Of a DNA stretch of 64,000 nt, positions 32,980 through 41,770 are shown piece by piece. The stretch spans positions 1 through 64,000 of the forward strand of contig JAZQHP010000032.1 of the NCBI GenBank assembly GCA_045540655.1, given 5' to 3'. A program made the translations under genes and the position numbers. Position 1 is the stretch's first letter. Each line of letters starts with the position of its first letter. Under the pieces are notes generated by a model, which was not told the origin of the DNA, searched no databases, and saw only the letters and a program-made list of their open reading frames with translations. The stretch is from RGIG1959 sp045540655 (GTDB lineage: Bacteria > Bacillota > Clostridia > Oscillospirales > Acutalibacteraceae).

Positions 32980-34956
32980 ATGAAACATGCACGACTGTTT
33001 CACATGGCCCCGCTGGTCTGGGGGCTTTGTGCGGCATTGTTTATAGTGTCGGGAGTGACCTGGTTTTTAAACCCCTTTGTGGCGTATATTGAGCTCGGAT
33101 TCAGCGCGTTGCTTCTGGTGGTGTGTCTGATCTACACGATTTCGCATCAACGCGTCATCGATCGCTATATCCGCCGCGTATTGAAGCATATCGACGAAAC
33201 CAATGAACAGTCCTTGTCGTATACGCCGCTTCCCGTGCTGGCGATTACCGCCGATCATCAGATTCTTTGGCACAACGCCTTTTTTGAAGCACAGGTGATG
33301 GAGGGGATCTCCTGCAAGGGAAAGCGTGTAGAGGATTGCTTTACGGGTCTGGATGTCAAGGATCTGTATTCCAACAATCAGCTTGAGCTGGACGTCAACG
33401 GACGTCATTACATTGTATATGTCAGCCGATTGACCGTGCGCAACAACGATCTGTTTGTCATGTACTTTCTGGATGTAACCACCATTCATCACAACTCCGA
33501 GGAATATCTTGCCACGCGTCCGGTTGCTTTGCTGATTCAGATGGATAATCTGGATGAATTGATGCAGGAAATCCGCGCGGGTGAATGCGCGCGCGTCGCC
33601 GCGCAGGTGGAGACAACCATTGAGGATTGGCTCAGCTTTACGAACGGTATTCTGCGCAAATACGATGATAACCGCTTGATCGCTATTGTCGAAAAGCGCT
33701 ACCTGCCGCAAATGACTGAAGATCGTTTCAGCGTGCTGGATCGTGTCCGTGCCATCCCCGTAGAAGGCGGCTCCGCTATCACATTGTCGATCGGCGTCGG
33801 TGAAGGCATCGATTTTAAGAAAGCCGAAAAATCCGCCAAGCAAGCCATGGATATGGCGCTCGGTCGCGGCGGAGATCAGGCGGCGGTACGCACCGGAAAC
33901 GGCTTTGAATTTTACGGTGGTCTGTCCAAAGGCGTCGAGAAAAAAACCAAGGTACGCACCCGTATCATGGCATCCGCTTTGCAGGATTTGATTGCGGCGG
34001 CGGATAACGTGTTGGTGATGGGACATCGTTTTTCCGATCTGGACAGCGTCGGATCGGGTTTGGTGATGACATCGGTTTGCCGCGCACTCGGCAAGCAAGC
34101 CCATTTGGTCGTATCCCGCAAAACCACACTCGCCGACGAATTGTTCGTACGGTTTGATAAGGCAGGGAGAGACGATCTGTATGTATCTCCCGAAACGGCT
34201 GTGACGTTTATCCGACCGAAAACCTTGCTGATCATCACCGATACTCAGATCAAGTCCCTGCTGGAATCCAAACATATTTACGATGCCGTTCATTCGGTCG
34301 CTGTGATCGATCATCATCGCAAAATGGTCGATCATATCGACAAGGCACTGCTGTTTTATCACGAATCCTACGCCAGCTCCGCTTGCGAAATGGTCACGGA
34401 ACTCGTGCAATACATGGATGTTCCCGCCATTTCGGCACTGGAAGCGGAAGCCTTGCTGGCAGGCATTATGCTGGACACGCGTAACTTTGTGCTCAAAGCA
34501 GGTGTCCGTACCTTTGAAGCCGCCGCATTTCTCCGCAAACGCGGTGCCGATACAGTGTCGGTCAAAACCATCTTCTCCGGAAGCATGGAATCCTATCGGA
34601 AGAAAGCCGACATTATCGCCGGTGCTTTCTTCTATAAGCAAACGGCGATCGCCTGTGCTGAAACCAACCACACGCCGCCACCGGAAATGCGTATAGCCTG
34701 TTCGCAAGCGGCAGACGAACTGCTGTCGGTCAAAGATATCGATGCCGCCTTTGCGATGTTTGAGGATAACGGCACCATCAACATATCCGCTCGGTCTTAC
34801 GGCAATTTCAACGTCCAGCTCGTTATGGAATATCTCGGTGGCGGCGGACATCTGACGATGGCAGGAGCGCAAATCAAGCACTCCACCATGGACGATTGTA
34901 CTGTCGCTCTGAAAGCGGCAATTGACCGCTATTACACAGAACACGCTACGAAATAA
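32980..34956 (+). CDS. gdpP: GdpP-like cyclic-di-AMP phosphodiesterase
   Basis: Membrane phosphodiesterase that lowers c-di-AMP, linked to turgor and cell-wall control. The 658 residues have two N-terminal transmembrane helices (LVWGLCAALFIVSGVTWFL and IELGFSALLLVVCLIYTIS), a PAS domain (about 80-160), a degenerate GGDEF domain with GRGGDQAAV in place of the active motif, and DHH/DHHA1 domains: VMGHRFSDLDSVGSG, VIDHHRKMVDHI and GGGGHLTMAGAQ. ATG 32980. The gdpP-rplI-dnaB order is conserved in Bacillota. Confidence 0.95.
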   Translation: MKHARLFHMAPLVWGLCAALFIVSGVTWFLNPFVAYIELGFSALLLVVCLIYTISHQRVIDRYIRRVLKHIDETNEQSLSYTPLPVLAITADHQILWHNAFFEAQVMEGISCKGKRVEDCFTGLDVKDLYSNNQLELDVNGRHYIVYVSRLTVRNNDLFVMYFLDVTTIHHNSEEYLATRPVALLIQMDNLDELMQEIRAGECARVAAQVETTIEDWLSFTNGILRKYDDNRLIAIVEKRYLPQMTEDRFSVLDRVRAIPVEGGSAITLSIGVGEGIDFKKAEKSAKQAMDMALGRGGDQAAVRTGNGFEFYGGLSKGVEKKTKVRTRIMASALQDLIAAADNVLVMGHRFSDLDSVGSGLVMTSVCRALGKQAHLVVSRKTTLADELFVRFDKAGRDDLYVSPETAVTFIRPKTLLIITDTQIKSLLESKHIYDAVHSVAVIDHHRKMVDHIDKALLFYHESYASSACEMVTELVQYMDVPAISALEAEALLAGIMLDTRNFVLKAGVRTFEAAAFLRKRGADTVSVKTIFSGSMESYRKKADIIAGAFFYKQTAIACAETNHTPPPEMRIACSQAADELLSVKDIDAAFAMFEDNGTINISARSYGNFNVQLVMEYLGGGGHLTMAGAQIKHSTMDDCTVALKAAIDRYYTEHATK

Positions 34957-34976
34957 ACTCTTGGGAGGAAACCGAT

Positions 34977-35417
34977 ATGAAAGTCATTTTGTTACAAGAT
35001 GTGAAAGGTCAAGGTAAGAAAGGGGAACTGGTGTCTGTCTCTGACGGATACGCCCGCAACTTCCTGTTGCCCAGAAATCTCGCCATGATCGCTGATTCGC
35101 AGGCGATGAACGATTTGCGCAACAAAGAGGCTTCGGTGCAATATCACCGCGAAATGGACAAAAAAGCAGCTGAAGAAGCCGCCGCACAACTGAAGGACAA
35201 GACCATCACCATTCACGCCAAAGCCGGTCAGAAAGGAAAGCTGTTCGGCTCCGTAACCACCAAAGAAGTGTCCGAAGCCGTTGAAAAGCAAACGGGTGTG
35301 AGTGTGGACAAGAGAAAAATCTCCATGAAGGATATCAAAGCGTTTGGTACATATTCTGCGGAGATCAAGTTCACACAAGGTGTTACAACGACCATTAACG
35401 TTGACGTGACCGAATAA
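34977..35417 (+). CDS. rplI: 50S ribosomal protein L9
   Basis: L9 binds 23S rRNA at the base of L1 and limits frameshifting. The 146 residues start MKVILLQDVKGQGKKGELV and DGYARNFLLPRNLA, the N-terminal rRNA-binding domain, followed by the long connecting helix and the C-terminal domain with GKLFGSVTTKEVSEA. It begins 20 bases after gdpP with a good GGGAGG site and precedes dnaB by 27 bases. Confidence 0.98.
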   Translation: MKVILLQDVKGQGKKGELVSVSDGYARNFLLPRNLAMIADSQAMNDLRNKEASVQYHREMDKKAAEEAAAQLKDKTITIHAKAGQKGKLFGSVTTKEVSEAVEKQTGVSVDKRKISMKDIKAFGTYSAEIKFTQGVTTTINVDVTE

Positions 35418-35444
35418 TCGTTCAAAAAAGGGAGAGAAAACACC

Positions 35445-36806
35445 GTGGCAGACAATACTTTGGAAACCGACGGCCTGCATTTGCCGTACAGTCTTGAAGC
35501 GGAGCAGTCGGTTCTGGGTGCCATTTTGATGCAACCGGATGCACTGAATCAGGTGATGGATATCCTTAACGCCAATCACTTTTATTTGCCTGAGCATCAA
35601 TCTATTTACCGCGTGATGACCAGCCGCTCTCTGTCATCGCAGGTGATTGATATTGTTACAATCCTCGATGATCTGAAGGCGGAAGAATTCTTTTCGACGC
35701 AGGACGGACGGGCATATCTCATCAAATTGGCACAAATAGTGCCGTCGATTCACAACATCCGCACGTATGCGACCATCGTCAAAGAAAAAGCGGACGTGCG
35801 GCGATTGGTACAAGCAGCACAGGAAATTATCAAGGACGCCATGAATCCCGGGATTCAGCCGTCCACCTTACTGGATTCCGCTGAACAAAAAATTTATGAT
35901 ATTCGTCAGGAACGCCAGACCGGATCGCTTCGTCCGATTGCAGAGGTTATCAATGAAGCGTACGATACATTCAACAAGCTGGCGGATCCCGTCGAGCGGG
36001 CGAATTACGTCGGTATTCCGAGCGGCATCGGATCACTCGACACCCTGACAACCGGTCTGAACCGCTCCGACCTGATTATTGTCGGCGCGCGTCCCGGTAT
36101 GGGTAAAACCAGTTTTGCGCTGAATATCGCCCGCAACGTAGCGTTGTTGCAAAAGAAGACGGTCGTATTTTTCAATCTGGAAATGTCCTGTGAACAGATG
36201 GTCAACCGTATGCTGTCTTCCGAAGCGCGCGTATCCGGTAAAAAACTGCGTACCGGCGAGATTTTGCCGGACGAATGGACGTGTATTGCCAAAGCGGGTA
36301 ACGTCTTGTGCGAAGCACCGATCTACCTGGATGATACCGCCAGCATCACCGTACCCGAAATGATGGCACGCGTTCGCCGCATTAAGGATGTCGGTCTGGT
36401 GATTATCGACTATTTGCAGTTGATGCATCACACCAAGCGCACCGATAACCGTGTGCAGGAAGTGTCGGAAATCACCCGTTCGCTGAAAATTATGGCGAAG
36501 GAACTGAACATTCCCGTGCTCGTCTGCGCTCAGCTGGCGCGTACAACCGAAAAGCAATCCAATCACCGTCCGGCACTGGCGGATCTTCGTGAATCCGGCT
36601 CCATCGAACAGGACGCCGATCAGGTGTTGTTCCTGTACCGTGATGATTACTATAAAAACGAGAAGGACAACCCCGACAGTGTCGATGCCAATACATCGGA
36701 AGTGATCGTTGCCAAGAATCGTCACGGCGAGCTTGGTACGGTGCATCTGGCCTGGAGCGGCGAATTTACGCAGTTTACCGGCATTGATTTGCATCACAAC
36801 GGCTAA
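35445..36806 (+). CDS. dnaB: Replicative DNA helicase DnaB
   Basis: Hexameric 5'-3' helicase of the replication fork. In the 453 residues the N-terminal domain begins LPYSLEAEQSVLGAIL, and the RecA-like motor shows Walker A GARPGMGKTSFAL, Walker B VIIDYLQLM, and SLKIMAKELNIPVLVCAQLAR with the arginine-finger region ESGSIEQDADQVLFLYR. The start is GTG 35445 with GGGAGAG 8 bases upstream. There is no intein, which this gene sometimes carries. Confidence 0.97.
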   Translation: MADNTLETDGLHLPYSLEAEQSVLGAILMQPDALNQVMDILNANHFYLPEHQSIYRVMTSRSLSSQVIDIVTILDDLKAEEFFSTQDGRAYLIKLAQIVPSIHNIRTYATIVKEKADVRRLVQAAQEIIKDAMNPGIQPSTLLDSAEQKIYDIRQERQTGSLRPIAEVINEAYDTFNKLADPVERANYVGIPSGIGSLDTLTTGLNRSDLIIVGARPGMGKTSFALNIARNVALLQKKTVVFFNLEMSCEQMVNRMLSSEARVSGKKLRTGEILPDEWTCIAKAGNVLCEAPIYLDDTASITVPEMMARVRRIKDVGLVIIDYLQLMHHTKRTDNRVQEVSEITRSLKIMAKELNIPVLVCAQLARTTEKQSNHRPALADLRESGSIEQDADQVLFLYRDDYYKNEKDNPDSVDANTSEVIVAKNRHGELGTVHLAWSGEFTQFTGIDLHHNG

Positions 36807-36824
36807 AAGAGGTGAAACCGATTG

Positions 36825-38216
36825 ATGATGCATCCGTTAATTGAAAACGTTCACCGTACTGTTCTACAGCATCGGCTGTTTGAACGCGGAGACGCCGTGG
36901 TGATCGGGTTATCGGGCGGTGCGGATTCCGTAGCACTATTGCACGCTCTGCTGACTTTAAAAGAGCCTTTACAGTTGTCCACCATCCACGCGGCACATCT
37001 GCATCACGGACTGCGCGGTGCGAGTGCCGACCGCGATGAGGCGTTTGTCCGCGCGCTGTGCCATGCACTGTCCGTTCCTTTGACGGTGGTTCACGCCGAT
37101 GTTGCCAAAGAGGCGAAGCTCCACAGCGAAACCGTAGAGGAGGCGGGTCGGCGTCTGCGCTACGCCTTGTTCGATACCGTGGCTGAGACAATAGAAGGAC
37201 AGGTTAAAATCGCCGTCGCCCATCATGCAGACGATCAGGCGGAAACCGTTTTGTTTCATGTGATTCGCGGCACAGGCATCAAAGGACTCCGTGGGATACC
37301 GATAAAGCGCGCAAATATTGTCCGCCCGCTTATGGAGTGCTCCGCTGTATCCATCCGTCAATTTTGCAGAGAACAACAGCTATCGTTCATGATCGATGAA
37401 ACCAACGATCAACTCGATTATACACGCAATCGCATCCGACACACGTTGTTGCCGGAGATGAAAAAAATCAACAGCGGCGTTGTCGATCATCTTTGCTGTC
37501 TTTCGCAAATTGCCACGGAGGAAGATGCTTTTCTGGAAGACCTTGCCGCTCAACTGATTGACCGTGCCGCGTTGGCAGTCGGTTACTGTCTCAAAACATT
37601 GCGAGCGGCTCCCGATGTGATTTGTAAACGCGCCTTGATGCAACTGGTACTCTCCCGGATCGGAGTTGCTCCGGACCACGCACAAACCGAAGCGCTGTTG
37701 CGCACAGTGAAAGAGGGGGGACGCTTCGGCGGTTTACCGCATCGATGGATCGCGGTATGCGAACACGGCGTATTACTGTTTATTCACGAATCCGAGCAAA
37801 CAGAAGTGACGGATAACCTGCCGATTCCCGTATCTCTTGATACTCCGACAGACTATCATAATACGACGATTCGCACGAAACGCATATCCTACGATGAATT
37901 TTTGGAAAAATCAAAAATTCACAAAAATTTTGTACATTATTGCGTATCCTATGATATGATACGAGGGAACCTTTACGTTCGTTCAAGACAAAGCGGAGAT
38001 CGTATTCACCCGATGTCTCAAAAGGAAGGCAAATCCCTCAAAAAGCTCTTCAATGAGCACAAAATCCCAACACCGCTTCGCTCACATCTGCCGATTCTTT
38101 GCGACGATGAGGGAGTGGTAGCGGTGCCGGGAGTGGCGGTGGATATCCGCGCGGCGGTTACACCGACAACCAAACATATTGTTGTATTTGAATATGATCA
38201 TTCAAAATCAGTTTAA
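36825..38216 (+). CDS. tilS: tRNA(Ile)-lysidine synthetase TilS
   Basis: Converts C34 of the CAU-anticodon tRNA-Ile to lysidine with ATP and lysine, so that AUA is read correctly. The 463 residues show the PP-loop GLSGGADSVALLHALL, then HLHHGLRGASADRDE, the VAHHADDQAET motif and the C-terminal TilS domain (RSRQSGDRIHPM, GKSLKKLFNEHKIP). ATG 36825 follows GAGGTG; a TTG one codon earlier is possible. Its position before hpt and ftsH is a conserved arrangement. Confidence 0.95.
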   Translation: MMHPLIENVHRTVLQHRLFERGDAVVIGLSGGADSVALLHALLTLKEPLQLSTIHAAHLHHGLRGASADRDEAFVRALCHALSVPLTVVHADVAKEAKLHSETVEEAGRRLRYALFDTVAETIEGQVKIAVAHHADDQAETVLFHVIRGTGIKGLRGIPIKRANIVRPLMECSAVSIRQFCREQQLSFMIDETNDQLDYTRNRIRHTLLPEMKKINSGVVDHLCCLSQIATEEDAFLEDLAAQLIDRAALAVGYCLKTLRAAPDVICKRALMQLVLSRIGVAPDHAQTEALLRTVKEGGRFGGLPHRWIAVCEHGVLLFIHESEQTEVTDNLPIPVSLDTPTDYHNTTIRTKRISYDEFLEKSKIHKNFVHYCVSYDMIRGNLYVRSRQSGDRIHPMSQKEGKSLKKLFNEHKIPTPLRSHLPILCDDEGVVAVPGVAVDIRAAVTPTTKHIVVFEYDHSKSV

Positions 38217-38235
38217 AGAAAAGGATGGGATCTTT

Positions 38236-38781
38236 ATGTCAATGCACGATCAAATCGCGGAAGTATTATTCAGCGAGGAAGATATTCAGGCCGTCGTCAA
38301 ACGGATCGGTGCGGAAATTTCCCGCGACTATAAAGATAAGAATCTGTTTCTGGTGACGGTACTGAAAGGCTCTTTGGTATTTATGGCAGATCTGATGCGT
38401 GCGATTGATATTCCGTGTGCCATCGATTTTCTTTCCGTTTCCAGCTACAAAAGCGGCACCACCACTTCGGGTGAAGTCCAGATCATCAAAGACCTCAACT
38501 GCCCGCTGGCCGATAAAGATGTTCTGATCGTCGAGGATATTCTGGACTCCGGCGTGACACTGAACTTCCTCATGAAGAATCTGTCCGCCCGAAATCCGAA
38601 AAGCATTCAGCTGTGCACACTGCTGGATAAGCCCGACCGCCGTCGCGTCGACGTGTTCCCGCAATATGTCGGCATGCAGGTGGAGGATAAATTTATCGTC
38701 GGTTACGGTCTGGATTACGATGAACAATATCGCAATCTGCCGTACATCGGTGTGCTCAAACCCGAGGCGTATTCCTCGTAA
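38236..38781 (+). CDS. hpt: Hypoxanthine phosphoribosyltransferase
   Basis: Purine salvage enzyme making IMP or GMP from hypoxanthine or guanine and PRPP. The 181-residue protein has the PRPP signature VLIVEDILDSGVTLNFL, the flexible-loop serine-tyrosine SVSSYKSGTTTSGE, and VGYGLDYDEQYRNLPYIG near the C-terminus that contacts the base. ATG 38236 follows AAGGATGGG and matches the family start; an upstream frame start overlaps tilS. It is 19 bases after tilS. Confidence 0.96.
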   Translation: MSMHDQIAEVLFSEEDIQAVVKRIGAEISRDYKDKNLFLVTVLKGSLVFMADLMRAIDIPCAIDFLSVSSYKSGTTTSGEVQIIKDLNCPLADKDVLIVEDILDSGVTLNFLMKNLSARNPKSIQLCTLLDKPDRRRVDVFPQYVGMQVEDKFIVGYGLDYDEQYRNLPYIGVLKPEAYSS

Positions 38782-38816
38782 TTTTCTTTTACATTATTGA
38801 TTAAGGAGGGATTCGC

Positions 38817-40781
38817 ATGGAGCCCAATCGTAAGGACAACAGCAAATGGATTCGCAATGCTGTTGTCATCGGCGCGCTGTTGTTGCTGGTTGCCGGTTTC
38901 TTCGCCTTCGTAATGAAGATGTCGGACACTGCTGAAAAAACGCCGTATTCCGAATATATTTCGTATTTTGAGGACGGCAAGGTAGAGTCATTTTATCTGG
39001 ACCTGAACAACGGCAAGCTGAAATTGCTGCTGAAAGAAAACTATCGTACCGATGTCAACAAGGATGGTAAAACAGACGAGAACGATGTCATCAAATACAC
39101 GGTGCCCGAAATCAATCTGTTCTATGATAACATTAAGGACATCGTCAAGGAAGCCAACACGGATGACGATCCTTCAAACGACATCAAAGAATACGACTAC
39201 AAGCCTGTTCAGCAAATCCCGGCGGTATTGAGTGCGTTGCCGACGCTGATGATTATCGTGTTCGTTGTGATCATGATTCTGATGATGCGTCGATCGCTTT
39301 CGGGTATGGACGGCGGCAAAGCCATGAGTTTTGGCAAAGCCAGAGTGAAACAGCCCGTCGATGAAAAGCGCAAAACCACCTTTGCCGACGTGGCAGGTGC
39401 GGACGAAGAGAAGGAAGAACTGCGCGAGATCGTTGACTTCCTCAAAGCCCCCAAAAAATTTGAAGAACTCGGCGCACGTATCCCGAAAGGAGTCCTGCTC
39501 GTCGGTCCTCCCGGTACCGGTAAAACGTTGCTTGCACGAGCGGTCGCAGGCGAAGCGGGCGTGCCGTTCTTCTCGATTTCCGGTTCGGATTTCGTGGAAA
39601 TGTATGTCGGTGTCGGTGCATCGCGTGTCCGCGATCTGTTTGATCAGGCGAAGAAAAACTCGCCCTGCATCATTTTTATCGATGAGATTGACGCGGTCGG
39701 TCGTCAGCGCGGCGCGGGTCTCGGCGGCGGTCACGACGAGCGCGAGCAGACCCTGAACCAGTTGCTGGTAGAAATGGACGGCTTTGGCGCTAACGAAGGC
39801 GTCATTATGATTGCGGCGACCAACCGCCCGGACATCCTCGATCCCGCGTTGATGCGTCCCGGTCGTTTCGATCGCCAGGTGGTCGTGAATTACCCCGATC
39901 TTAAAGGTCGTGAAGCGATTCTGAAGGTGCATGCGCGTGGCAAGCCGCTGGCTCCCGATGTGGAGCTTCGTACGATCGCGCAATCGACTGCCGGTTTTAC
40001 GGGTGCAGACCTTGAAAATCTGCTCAACGAAGCCGCCTTGCTCTCTGCCCGCAAAAATCTTCGCTCCATTACCATGGGCGAAATTGAAGAAGCGACCATC
40101 AAAGTCGTCATGGGCACGGAAAAACGCAGTCATGTGATCAGCGACAAAGAGAAAAAACTGACCGCTTATCACGAAGCCGGTCATGCGGTTGTCATGTATT
40201 ATTGCCCAACACAAGATCCTGTGCATCAGATTTCCGTGATTCCGCGCGGTATGGCAGGCGGCTATACAATGAACCTGCCGACCGAAGATCGTTCGTATCG
40301 TTCCAAGACGGAAATGCTCGAAGACATCCAGGCGTTCCTTGGCGGCCGTGTGGCGGAAGCCTTGGTACTGGACGATATTTCCACCGGTGCTTCCAACGAT
40401 ATTGAACGTGCCTCGGAAATGGCGCGCAAAATGGTCATGAAATACGGCATGAGCGCCAAGCTCGGTCCGATCATGTTCGGTGAATCTGAGTCCGGCGGTG
40501 TCTTCCTCGGACGTGATTTCGGCCACGCTCGCAATTATTCCGAAGAGGTGGCATCGGCGATCGATCGCGAAATCAGTGCGATTATCAACAATGCTTACGC
40601 CGAAACCGAACGTAAGCTGACTGAACACATGGATAAGCTCCACAAAGTAGCAGGCTATCTGTTCGAAAACGAGAAAATTGACGGTCCGGACTTCCTGGCA
40701 TTGATGTCGGATGATCCCGCACCGCAAGAAGCCGTCGAATCTCCCGACGAAACGATCGTTACCGAAGCGGACAGCGAATAA
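38817..40781 (+). CDS. ftsH: FtsH, ATP-dependent membrane zinc protease
   Basis: Membrane AAA+ protease that degrades misassembled membrane proteins and some regulators. The 654 residues have two transmembrane segments (about 16-34 and 136-155), between them an extracytoplasmic domain, then AAA motifs GPPGTGKTLLARAVA, IIFIDEIDAVGRQRG, the SRH arginines (ATNRPDILDPALMRPGRFDR), and the zinc site HEAGH. Unusual: residues 79-90 (DVNKDGKTDEND) in the outer domain match the DxNxDGxxDxxD calcium-loop pattern, and TDDDPSND follows near 115. ATG with GGAGGG upstream; last gene of the operon. Confidence 0.97.
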   Translation: MEPNRKDNSKWIRNAVVIGALLLLVAGFFAFVMKMSDTAEKTPYSEYISYFEDGKVESFYLDLNNGKLKLLLKENYRTDVNKDGKTDENDVIKYTVPEINLFYDNIKDIVKEANTDDDPSNDIKEYDYKPVQQIPAVLSALPTLMIIVFVVIMILMMRRSLSGMDGGKAMSFGKARVKQPVDEKRKTTFADVAGADEEKEELREIVDFLKAPKKFEELGARIPKGVLLVGPPGTGKTLLARAVAGEAGVPFFSISGSDFVEMYVGVGASRVRDLFDQAKKNSPCIIFIDEIDAVGRQRGAGLGGGHDEREQTLNQLLVEMDGFGANEGVIMIAATNRPDILDPALMRPGRFDRQVVVNYPDLKGREAILKVHARGKPLAPDVELRTIAQSTAGFTGADLENLLNEAALLSARKNLRSITMGEIEEATIKVVMGTEKRSHVISDKEKKLTAYHEAGHAVVMYYCPTQDPVHQISVIPRGMAGGYTMNLPTEDRSYRSKTEMLEDIQAFLGGRVAEALVLDDISTGASNDIERASEMARKMVMKYGMSAKLGPIMFGESESGGVFLGRDFGHARNYSEEVASAIDREISAIINNAYAETERKLTEHMDKLHKVAGYLFENEKIDGPDFLALMSDDPAPQEAVESPDETIVTEADSE

Positions 40782-40785
40782 TCAC

Positions 40786-40825
40786 AAAAAAAAACACCGT
40801 CTTCCGATTGGAAGACGGTGTTTTT
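40786..40825. terminator. Bidirectional terminator between ftsH and nagB
   Basis: AAAAACACCGTCTTCC (40790-40805) pairs perfectly with GGAAGACGGTGTTTTT (40810-40825) around GATT; A and T runs on both sides allow use from both strands. Confidence 0.95.
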
Positions 40826-40835
40826 ACTATGTAAT

Positions 40836-41561
40836 TTACAGTTTGGAAGCGGCGCCTTCGTCCAGCATCACCGTAACATTCGGATGCAGTTGCAGGACCG
40901 AAGCAGGGCACTGCGGATCCACAGGACCGTTCACCATCGCGTAGACCGCGTCGGCTTTATCCGCGCCGGTCGCAATGATCACGATGGCCTTCGCCTTCAT
41001 GATAGAACCGATGCCCATGGTGAGCGCCTGACGCGGGACATCATCCGCCGAAGCGAAGAAACGCTTGTTGGCTTCGATGGTGCTTTCCGTCAGATCCACA
41101 ATGTGGGTCGTGGGAGGGAAGGTGTCGGTCGGCTCGTTGAACGCGATGTGACCGTTGCGACCAATACCGAGGATCTGCAGGTCAATGCCGCCCGCCGTGT
41201 CGATCGCCGCGTCATACGCTTTGCATTCCTCGGCAGGATCCGCCGCCAGACCGGACAGCACATGGATCTGCTCTTCGGGAACGTTGATGTATTGGAAAAG
41301 ATTGTCGTGCATGAAGTAGTAGTAGCTCTGATCATGATCGTGACCCAGACCGACATACTCATCGAGATTATAGGTCGTCACACCGGAGTAATCCACCGCA
41401 CCTTCCTCGTAAAGGGCCGCCATACGGCGATAAGTCGGCAGGGGAGTGGAACCGGTCGCAAGACCGAGCACCGAATTGGGCTTGGAAATGACTTGAGCGG
41501 CAAACAACGAAGCCGCTGCAGCGCCGATGGCATCGGCATTTTTGTAAACGCGTACATTCAT
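40836..41561 (-). CDS. nagB: Glucosamine-6-phosphate deaminase
   Basis: Converts glucosamine-6-phosphate to fructose-6-phosphate and ammonia, feeding amino-sugar carbon into glycolysis. The 241 residues carry ATGSTPLPTYR, the catalytic NLDEYVGL, and GIGRNGHIAFNEP with the conserved histidine; DVPRQALTMG and the small C-terminal VTVMLDEGAASKL are also typical. AAAGGATG precedes the ATG at 41561. No nagA or transporter gene adjoins, so it is a single-gene unit. A 12-base palindrome (GCGCAAATGCGC, 41585-41596) lies in its leader. Confidence 0.96.
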   Translation of the reverse strand: MNVRVYKNADAIGAAAASLFAAQVISKPNSVLGLATGSTPLPTYRRMAALYEEGAVDYSGVTTYNLDEYVGLGHDHDQSYYYFMHDNLFQYINVPEEQIHVLSGLAADPAEECKAYDAAIDTAGGIDLQILGIGRNGHIAFNEPTDTFPPTTHIVDLTESTIEANKRFFASADDVPRQALTMGIGSIMKAKAIVIIATGADKADAVYAMVNGPVDPQCPASVLQLHPNVTVMLDEGAASKL

Positions 41562-41690
41562 GACAATCGTACATCCTTTCTTTGGCGCAAATGCGCTGTA
41601 TTCTATGTATTATTATCCTTCTTTTCCCATGAAAACCCTATATACTTTACGTCGCTAATTTTGCACATTCAGACAAATAGAAAAAAGCAG

Positions 41691-41718
41691 TAGACATTTG
41701 TAAAAATCTGCGTATAAT
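41691..41718 (+). promoter_or_regulatory. Promoter of the SulP gene
   Basis: TAGACA (41691-41696), 16 bases, TATAAT (41713-41718), 52 bases before the ATG at 41771. Confidence 0.62.
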
Positions 41719-41770
41719 AGGGGAGTGCTGGTAGAATGTAATCGAAAAGGAAATAAAAGAGGCGAAACAT

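Noticed and set aside
33067..34944. A 625-codon reverse frame opposite gdpP
   Set aside because: Length is impressive, but the product is His/Cys/Phe-rich without a domain and mirrors gdpP codon use.
39174..40727. A 517-codon reverse frame opposite ftsH
   Set aside because: Antisense shadow; the forward frame is clearly ftsH.
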